Source of the DNA: an uncultured Clostridia bacterium
Lineage (GTDB): Bacteria; Bacillota; Clostridia; Oscillospirales; Oscillospiraceae
DNA length: 55,953 nucleotides
Direction: 5' to 3'
NCBI GenBank assembly: GCA_945948185.1
Contig: CAMFAL010000005.1
Span: forward strand, 1 to 55,953
Positions 51,226 through 55,953 of the stretch are shown here, in pieces. Each line of letters starts with the position of its first letter. The stretch's first letter is position 1. The notes under the pieces are model-generated. The model saw nothing but the letters and a program-made list of their open reading frames with translations. It was not told the DNA's origin and ran no database searches. Position numbers and translations under genes: made by a program.

Positions 51226-51627
51226 GTCTGTTCACCTCTTTCCCTTTTGACCCTGTTATTTTATCCATTTCTACCTCCGCGTCAAAAGAAAAACTCTCCA
51301 TTTTCGCCTTGGTATTTTAGAACAGTATAGGCGCACCGTTCTGGTAATGCAAGGAAATCTTCATACCACGGAAGCGCTTTCTTCCTTTTGCACAATCGCC
51401 CATCTCTTTTTTCTACATTTTAGCAATATGATTTGCGTTTTTTTCGGAAATTTTGCATAATTTACGTTAAATAATTCACTTTTTCGTTTTATTTTTAACA
51501 GTTTTATCATTTTTATCCGAAAAAAATATAATAATTCCCGGAACGAGTTTTCGCAAAAAATTTAAAATTTGCGTTGGAAACAATCATAATTGATAGGACG
51601 CTTCTCATTGCCACGCATAAAAACACA
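51226..51627. other. AT-rich leader region of the ATPase operon
   Basis: About 400 bases without a gene, markedly AT-rich compared with the window. It holds the ATPase promoter (51324-51352) and a nearly palindromic GGAAGCGCTTTC upstream of it (51370-51381). The rest (51400-51600) has poly-A/T stretches and no convincing open frame. I see no other feature. Confidence 0.6.
51324..51352 (-). promoter_or_regulatory. Sigma-A promoter of the ATPase operon
   Basis: On the minus strand TTGCAT (51347-51352), a 17-base spacer and TATACT (51324-51329). A GGAAGCGCTTTC element (51370-51381) about 18 bases upstream partly fits a catabolite-responsive element, with two mismatches to TGNAANCGNNNNCA. Confidence 0.6.
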
Positions 51628-51658
51628 CCGGAGCAAAACTACCTTGCTCCGGTGCAGA
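51628..51658 (-). terminator. Second hairpin of the tRNA region, terminator-like
   Basis: On the minus strand CACCGGAGC ... GCTCCGGTG is followed by TGTTTTTATG. It closely resembles the hairpin at 51780-51813. Confidence 0.65.
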
Positions 51659-51751
51659 TTACAGTCTTATGGGGTTCTCCCGACGCTCAGCCGCAAATTC
51701 AGCCCAGCGAAGCAGAATCAATTCAGTAAGGAAGAAGAAGTACGCAGACAA
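51659..51751 (-). CDS. Possible 30-residue peptide between two tRNA-region terminators
   Basis: A TTG at 51751 with GGAAGAG upstream opens a 30-codon frame whose product has a hydrophobic and then charged pattern (SAYFFFLTELILLRWAEF, AAERRENPIRL). It ends immediately before the second terminator-like hairpin. No family is recognised; it may well be chance. Confidence 0.25.
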   Translation of the reverse strand: MSAYFFFLTELILLRWAEFAAERRENPIRL

Positions 51752-51779
51752 ACAACGCTCTTCCGTTTCGCAACATAAA

Positions 51780-51813
51780 AGAACACCGGAGCAAAGTAAA
51801 CTTTACTCCGGTG
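51780..51813 (-). terminator. Terminator of tRNA-Arg
   Basis: On the minus strand, right after the encoded CCA, CACCGGAG...CTCCGGTG forms a stem of about 13 bp with an AT-rich top, followed by TTCTTTTATG. Confidence 0.85.
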
Positions 51814-51890
51814 TGGTACGCCGTGAGGGATTCGAACCCCCGGCCTTCTGGTCCGTAGCCAGACGCTCTATCCAGCTGAGCTAACGGCGC
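51814..51890 (-). tRNA. tRNA-Arg (anticodon ACG)
   Basis: A full cloverleaf on the minus strand. The acceptor stem is GCGCCGT with ACGGCGT, the D arm TTAGCTCAGCTGGATAGAGC, the anticodon stem TCTGG/CCAGA with loop CTACGGA (ACG, read as inosine-CG for CGU/CGC/CGA), the T arm CCGGGGGTTCGAATCCC. The 3' CCA is encoded. Confidence 0.96.
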
Positions 51891-52041
51891 ATGTCTCACA
51901 GACAGCTTAGTTATAATAGCACGAGACTTTTTAAAATGCAAGCCCTTTTTTAAAAAATTTTCAATTTTTTTCTGACCCTTGTAAACGGGCCAAGCCTATG
52001 GTAAAGTATTGCATGATAAAAGAGAAGAAGGCGGTGGGTTT

Positions 52042-52644
52042 ATGGATAACTATCCCATTAAAAGTGTGACCTTTGGCGGCTTTGACAAGCAGGACGTCAT
52101 TCGATATATTGAGCAGACCGCCCAACAGGCTGCCGCTGCGCAGCAAGCTCTCCAGTCCGAAAATGAGGATCTGCAGAAGCAGATAAGTACCCTCTCAGCG
52201 GAGCTCTTCAGTTTGAGAGCACAGGTCTCCTCCCTGTCCACAGAACGTGACCACCTGCAGGAGGCCCTCAGCCAGGAATCCACCTCCCGCCAGCAGTTGG
52301 AGGTTCTGAAGCCCCTGGAAGCCGAAGTGGCCCGACTGCGTCCCGACGCGGAAGCCTATGCCCAGTTCCGGGAACGCATCGGTGCCATCGAGTGCGAGGC
52401 CCGCAAGCGGGCCGCTGATCTGGAGCAGGCCACGGCAAATCAGCTTCAAAAGACGGTGGATCTGTTCCGGGAGCAGTATCAGACTCTCATGAGCACCTTT
52501 GAGTCTACTGCCAGCCATGTGAACGGCGAGCTGCGGAAGGTGGAGGTCAATCTCACCCAACTGCCCCGCGCCATGGATCAGGCAGGCACAGAGCTGAATG
52601 ATCTGGCTGCCCGCCTGGAGCACAGCAAGGAATCCCAGCAGTAA
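52042..52644 (+). CDS. DivIVA-like coiled-coil protein
   Basis: A 200-residue soluble protein. The N-terminus (YPIKSVTFGGFDKQDVIRYI) resembles the lipid-binding start of DivIVA/GpsB-like proteins, especially the FGGFDKQDV motif. The rest is nearly all coiled coil (LQSENEDLQKQISTLSAEL, RKRAADLEQATANQLQKTV). There are no membrane spans. Family members place division or wall enzymes at poles and septa. ATG at 52042 follows AAGGCGG. It is a single gene with a strong terminator. Confidence 0.8.
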   Translation: MDNYPIKSVTFGGFDKQDVIRYIEQTAQQAAAAQQALQSENEDLQKQISTLSAELFSLRAQVSSLSTERDHLQEALSQESTSRQQLEVLKPLEAEVARLRPDAEAYAQFRERIGAIECEARKRAADLEQATANQLQKTVDLFREQYQTLMSTFESTASHVNGELRKVEVNLTQLPRAMDQAGTELNDLAARLEHSKESQQ

Positions 52645-52659
52645 CATCTATAATAAGAT

Positions 52660-52694
52660 AGGAAAGGACGCGTCGGCACGACGCGTCCTTTTTA
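52660..52694. terminator. Terminator between DivIVA-like gene and yigZ
   Basis: A 12-bp stem AAAGGACGCGTC/GACGCGTCCTTT (52663-52674 and 52680-52691), 5-base loop, with T-run on the right and A-run on the left; bidirectional. Confidence 0.92.
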
Positions 52695-53330
52695 CTTGGC
52701 TTCTTCTCTGGGACCAGGCAGGAACTCCTCCCCTGCCGGGACCATTTCCAGTCCGCCGGCGGACAGCTCGGTCAGCCTGGTCAGGAACTGTTCCGCGCCG
52801 CCGGACGGAAAAGCCGCCCGCAGAGTAATATCCGCCCCATATTCCGCGTCCCGCACCACTCCGCCGCAGGCAGTGATCTCCAACTTCATCCTCTCAAACA
52901 GCGGGTATGTACAGGGCACATCCCACAGCGTCCACAGGCTCATACGGGCAATGCCGGCCGCGTCCAGGGCATCCTTTGCCCCCTTGGTATAGGCCCGGGT
53001 CAGGCCGCCCGCTCCCAAGAGGACACCGCCGAAGTACCGGGTCACCACGCAGCAGACGTTCACCACGCTCTCCCGCTGAAAGACATTCAGCATAGGCTGT
53101 CCCGCAGTACCCTGGGGTTCTCCGTCGTCGGAATACCGGACCACGCCGCCCTCCTTCAGAAGATAGCACCAGCAATTGTGGCGGGCGTCGTAATATTTCT
53201 TTTTCATCTCCTCAATACGGGTCCGAGCCTCAGCCTCAGTTTCCACCCGCCAGAGATGACTGATGAAGCGGGACCGCTTTTCGGTAAATTCGCTCTCCAC
53301 GTCCTCAAAGGGTACCAGATATTCGCTCAC
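52692..53330 (-). CDS. YigZ family protein (IMPACT/UPF0029)
   Basis: A 212-residue protein. The N-terminal UPF0029 domain shows EFTEKRSRFISHLWRVETEAEA, YDARHNCWCYLL, YSDDGEPQGTAGQPML and VTRYFGGVLLGAGGLTRAYTKG (quoted in part as RYFGGVLLGAGGLTRAY). A short C-terminal domain (DUF1949-like) follows. The eukaryotic IMPACT relative regulates translation; the bacterial function is unsettled. Its start overlaps the GNAT gene by 26 bases. Confidence 0.92.
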   Translation of the reverse strand: MSEYLVPFEDVESEFTEKRSRFISHLWRVETEAEARTRIEEMKKKYYDARHNCWCYLLKEGGVVRYSDDGEPQGTAGQPMLNVFQRESVVNVCCVVTRYFGGVLLGAGGLTRAYTKGAKDALDAAGIARMSLWTLWDVPCTYPLFERMKLEITACGGVVRDAEYGADITLRAAFPSGGAEQFLTRLTELSAGGLEMVPAGEEFLPGPREEAK

Positions 53331-53865
53331 GCCATGTCTCCTCCGTCAGCACATAAAAATAGCTCTGCCTGGTCTCCTCCATCAATTGTACAAATTCCGT
53401 TTTGGAAAACTGATAGTGGAAACCACATTTTTCCATGACCCGTCTGGAGCGCCAATTTCCGGCGTAGTGGCCGCACCAGATACGCTTCATTCCAATCTGT
53501 ATAAAGCCATATTCCAGTACAGCGTTCACTGCCTCCGGCATTAGTCCCATACCCCAATACACAGGTGACAAGGCATAGCCCACCTCGTCGTCTGGGCAGT
53601 CCGGAAACACCCCGGCAGGGTGATTGCCAACAAAGCCCACAGAGCCGATGACTGCCCCCGTCTCCTTCAGCTCCATGGCAAACACGCCGGGGGCGGAAAA
53701 TACCGTGTGAATGATCTCCCGGCTCTCCTCCTGGCTTTTGTGGGGCTGCCACCCGGCGATAGGGCCCACTCTGGGGTCCCTGGCATACGCATACACCTCC
53801 GCCGCGTCACTGTCCCGGAAGGGACGGAGCCAGAGACGGGGTGTTTCCAGAACGATCTCAGCCAC
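53305..53865 (-). CDS. GNAT family N-acetyltransferase (RimJ/RimL type)
   Basis: A 186-residue acyltransferase. It starts LETPRLWLRPFRDSDAAEVY and shows the GNAT strand-turn (ELKETGAVIGSVGFVGNHP), the YALSPVYWGMGLMPEAVNAVLEYGF acetyl-CoA block (in part GMGLMPEAVNAVLEY), and the NWRSRRVMEKCGF helix. These members modify ribosomal proteins or small molecules. Followed with overlap by yigZ and preceded by hflX (3 bases). Confidence 0.9.
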   Translation of the reverse strand: MAEIVLETPRLWLRPFRDSDAAEVYAYARDPRVGPIAGWQPHKSQEESREIIHTVFSAPGVFAMELKETGAVIGSVGFVGNHPAGVFPDCPDDEVGYALSPVYWGMGLMPEAVNAVLEYGFIQIGMKRIWCGHYAGNWRSRRVMEKCGFHYQFSKTEFVQLMEETRQSYFYVLTEETWRERISGTL

Positions 53866-53868
53866 TGT

Positions 53869-55137
53869 TTATCCCTCAATGAAAGGTGTCACCTGTCCCA
53901 GGGTCTTGGGCCCGCAGGCAGCGGTTACGTCAATGGTCTCGCTGTACTCCACGCTCTCCACCTTGGCCTCCCGGTACAGCATGTCCAGCAGGCCGCCCTT
54001 GTCGTAAGGCAGGTGCAGCACCACCCGGCGGGTGCCCTTGTCCAGGCGCTTGTCGATCATCTCCAGCAACCGGGGGATACCCTCGCCGGTCCGGGCGGAG
54101 ATCAGGCAGATGTCCTGGCCGTGAGGGAGGATTTCCCCTGCCGGGAGACAGTCCGCCTTGTTGAACACGTCGATGCGGGGCAGCTCTCCCGCCCCCAGCT
54201 CCAGGATCAGATTCTCCACCACCTGGGCCTGAGTCTGCCACTCGGGATTGGATACATCCACCACATGCAGCAGCAGATCCGCGTATTCCAGCTCCTCCAA
54301 CGTAGCCTTAAAGGCCTCCACCAGCTGATGGGGCAGCTTGCGGATAAAGCCAACGGTATCGGAGATCACCACATCCAGGGTGTCGCTGACAGTCAACAGG
54401 CGGCTGGTGGTATCCAGCGTGTCGAACAGCCGGTTGTTGGCTGGGATGCCCGCTCCGGTCAGCTGGTTCAGAAGAGTGGATTTGCCCGCGTTGGTATAGC
54501 CCACGATGGCCACCACGGGAATCTCGTTCTTCCGGCGCTGCTGACGCTGGGTGCTGCGCACCCGGCGCACGTCCTCCAGGTCCGCCCGCAGCTTGTCGAT
54601 CTTCTTGTGGATCAGGCGGCGGTCCGTTTCCAGCTGGGTCTCGCCGGGACCCTTGGAGCCGATGGCGCCCTGTCCGCTGCCGCCCTGACGCTCCAGATGG
54701 GTCCACATGCCCGTCAGACGGGGCAGCAGATATTTGTACTGGGCCAGCTCCACCTGGAGCCGGCCTTCTTTGGTCTTGGCCCGCTGGGCAAAGATATCCA
54801 GGATCAGACCGCAGCGGTCCAGCACCTGGACGCCCAGCATATCCGTCAGCATCCGCTGCTGGGAGGGCGACAGGTCATTGTCAAAGATGACCATGGTGGC
54901 GCCGTTGTTCTGACAGAACTCCTGTACCTCCAGCACCTTGCCCTCGCCGATGAAGCAGCGGGGGTCCGGGGTGGCCCGGTTCTGTAGGATACTGCCCACA
55001 GTCAGGCCGCCGGCGGTCTCTACCAAAGCCGCCAGCTCCTCCATGGTGTCCTCGTCCGCGTTTTCCTCCCGTTTCAGTACCGGGGAGTTCAGACCCACCA
55101 GTACCACATTATCACGAATTTCTTCCGTTTCCCGCAT
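53869..55137 (-). CDS. hflX: GTPase HflX
   Basis: A ribosome-splitting GTPase, 422 residues. The N-terminal HflX domain includes CFIGEGKVLEVQEFCQNNGA, IFDNDLSPSQQRML, DRCGLILDIFAQRAKTKEG and the linker GGSGQGAIGSKGPGETQLETD (in part GSGQGAIGSKGPGETQLE). The G domain has P-loop GYTNAGKSTLLNQ, switch DTLDTTSRLL, DTVGFIRKLP and the NKAD motif (DVFNKADCLP). ATG at 55137 is preferred; a longer in-frame start at 55302 would overlap the flavin reductase gene. Confidence 0.95.
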   Translation of the reverse strand: MRETEEIRDNVVLVGLNSPVLKREENADEDTMEELAALVETAGGLTVGSILQNRATPDPRCFIGEGKVLEVQEFCQNNGATMVIFDNDLSPSQQRMLTDMLGVQVLDRCGLILDIFAQRAKTKEGRLQVELAQYKYLLPRLTGMWTHLERQGGSGQGAIGSKGPGETQLETDRRLIHKKIDKLRADLEDVRRVRSTQRQQRRKNEIPVVAIVGYTNAGKSTLLNQLTGAGIPANNRLFDTLDTTSRLLTVSDTLDVVISDTVGFIRKLPHQLVEAFKATLEELEYADLLLHVVDVSNPEWQTQAQVVENLILELGAGELPRIDVFNKADCLPAGEILPHGQDICLISARTGEGIPRLLEMIDKRLDKGTRRVVLHLPYDKGGLLDMLYREAKVESVEYSETIDVTAACGPKTLGQVTPFIEG

Positions 55138-55154
55138 AAAATGATTGGTTCTCC

Positions 55155-55667
55155 TTATTTGGTATAGGCCTCCACGACTTTTCCGGTATAGATGCGATGC
55201 CAGCCGCCCTTCTTGCCGTAATGTGGCAAAATGGCCTCCTGATCCAGTACGCAGGCGGGGTCCATATCCTGCGCAAAGATTTTTTTGCAGACCAGCACCC
55301 ACTCCGCCTCATCGAAGAAGGGGGCGTCTCCTGCACCGTAGCGCAACGTCAGGCCGCACTCCTTCACTTTATCAATGTCCCGCCCGCTCTTCGTACCGCA
55401 GACCTGCATGGTGGTCTGCTTGTGGCTCAGGGGCAGCACGGATACCGTGAAATAGTCGTGGGATTCCATAAATTGATAGGTATAGCGCTCAGGCCGCACA
55501 TAGACAGTGCACACCGGAATGCTCCACAGCCGGCCCAACTGGCACCATCCAATGGTCATGGTGTTGCAGGCAGTCTGGTCTCCTGCGGTCAGCAGGGCGT
55601 TCTGGGTACCGAATACCTGAAAAATCTCAGGAGTCAGGGTCTTAAAGTCCACGGGATGCAGGTTCAT
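55155..55667 (-). CDS. Flavin reductase family protein
   Basis: A 170-residue flavin reductase-like (split barrel) protein. Motifs: LTAGDQTACNTMTIGWCQLG, VYVRPERYTYQFMESHDYFTVSVLP (in part YVRPERYTYQFMES), and YTGKVVEAYTK at the end. It binds FMN and likely reduces flavin or acts as a small NAD(P)H-dependent oxidoreductase in the cytosol. It is the first gene of the leftward group with hflX, the GNAT and yigZ. Confidence 0.88.
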   Translation of the reverse strand: MNLHPVDFKTLTPEIFQVFGTQNALLTAGDQTACNTMTIGWCQLGRLWSIPVCTVYVRPERYTYQFMESHDYFTVSVLPLSHKQTTMQVCGTKSGRDIDKVKECGLTLRYGAGDAPFFDEAEWVLVCKKIFAQDMDPACVLDQEAILPHYGKKGGWHRIYTGKVVEAYTK

Positions 55668-55737
55668 GGTGCATCGCTCCTTTCATTCTGTCTTTCAGTA
55701 TATGCGCCGGAGCGGAAAAAGTAAAGAAAGCAAAGAA

Positions 55738-55768
55738 AAAAAGGGTCCGTCAGTACGACAGACCCTCT
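55738..55768 (-). terminator. Terminator of rpmE
   Basis: On the minus strand GGGTCTGTC/GACGGACCC (one G-U pair) with a 5-base loop is followed by TTTTTTTC, 12 bases after the rpmE stop. Confidence 0.88.
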
Positions 55769-55779
55769 TTTGAACGTGA

Positions 55780-55953
55780 TTACTTGTCCAGACCGAACTT
55801 CTTGTTGAACTTGGCCACGCGTCCGCCGGTATCCACCAGCTTCTGCTTACCAGTGAAGAAGGGGTGACACTTAGAGCAGACTTCCACCTTGATATCACTC
55901 TTGGTAGAACCTGTCTCAATCACATTACCGCAGGCGCAAGTAATAGTAGTCTG
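55780..55953 (-). CDS. rpmE: 50S ribosomal protein L31, 5' end outside window
   Basis: The last 57 codons are present and the gene continues past the right edge. The visible part, [16 protein letters not shown] followed by [17 protein letters not shown] and [10 protein letters not shown], is the C-terminal bulk of L31. The CX-C and CSKC pairs are the zinc-binding cysteines, so this is the zinc-containing type that swaps with a zinc-free copy under zinc limitation in Bacillus. Confidence 0.95.
   Translation of the reverse strand, partial: QTTITCACGNVIETGSTKSDIKVEVCSKCHPFFTGKQKLVDTGGRVAKFNKKFGLDK

Noticed and set aside
51669-51884. Rightward 71-codon frame with REGFEPP near tRNA-Arg.
   Set aside because: The REGFEPP string is the well-known false translation of a tRNA T-arm read in reverse.

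Overview
The window reads as an ordinary chromosomal stretch of a GC-rich, endospore-forming, Gram-positive anaerobe. The evidence is the spoIIA operon (spoIIAA-spoIIAB-sigF), the spoIIGA-sigE pair, a T-box riboswitch in front of valS, a nine-subunit V/A-type ATPase operon of the Enterococcus type, and Firmicute-style Shine-Dalgarno sites and sigma-A promoters (TTGACA-17-TATAAT-like). Gene content and codon use suggest a class Clostridia gut organism of the Oscillospiraceae type (Flavonifractor/Lawsonibacter/Dysosmobacter-like). The family is an inference; I could not search a database. I see no rRNA, CRISPR array, insertion sequence, phage or integron in the window.

Layout. 0.1-5.7 kb: leftward housekeeping and envelope genes (FAD dehydrogenase, U32 peptidase, mltG, tmk, a WecG/TagA glycosyltransferase) with a rightward cysteine-rich micro-protein inserted. 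5.8-12.8 kb: an EamA transporter, then mpg/HAD/transglutaminase rightward, pcrA leftward, and a CDP-alcohol phosphatidyltransferase/rhodanese pair. 12.8-16.0 kb: an MBOAT plus DHHW pair for surface-polymer O-acylation and a DUF4358 lipoprotein. 16.1-17.2 kb: a threonine aldolase. 17.3-19.6 kb: a predicted DNA-damage operon with three evenly spaced LexA-like boxes, a 43-residue membrane peptide, a radical SAM DNA-repair-type protein and its DUF4130 partner. It collides 3'-to-3' with sigF. 19.5-26.6 kb: the two sporulation sigma operons flank a flavodoxin-type reductase and T-box-controlled valS.

26.7-31.2 kb: DUF951 with a 30-residue membrane peptide, an S1 protein, rarA, nth and a conserved-looking trio of small proteins of unknown role. 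31.2-38.3 kb: wall and surface glycan genes (wecB, tagO-like, trpS, then a GtrA/GT2/GtrII glucosylation cassette). 38.4-42.5 kb: gltX-asnA, and a MGT-type glycosyltransferase coupled to an AbrB-like regulator. 42.5-51.4 kb: the ATPase operon in the order H-I-K-E-C-F-A-B-D, whose K subunit carries residues typical of sodium binding. 51.4-56.0 kb: tRNA-Arg(ACG), a coiled-coil DivIVA-like protein, yigZ, a GNAT, hflX, a flavin reductase, and the 3' part of rpmE cut by the window edge.

Themes. DNA maintenance is unusually well represented (mpg, pcrA, rarA, nth, the radical SAM/DUF4130 pair). Several genes build or decorate the cell surface. The most promising little-described item is the LexA-box-controlled radical SAM/DUF4130 operon and its antiparallel overlap with the forespore sigma gene.
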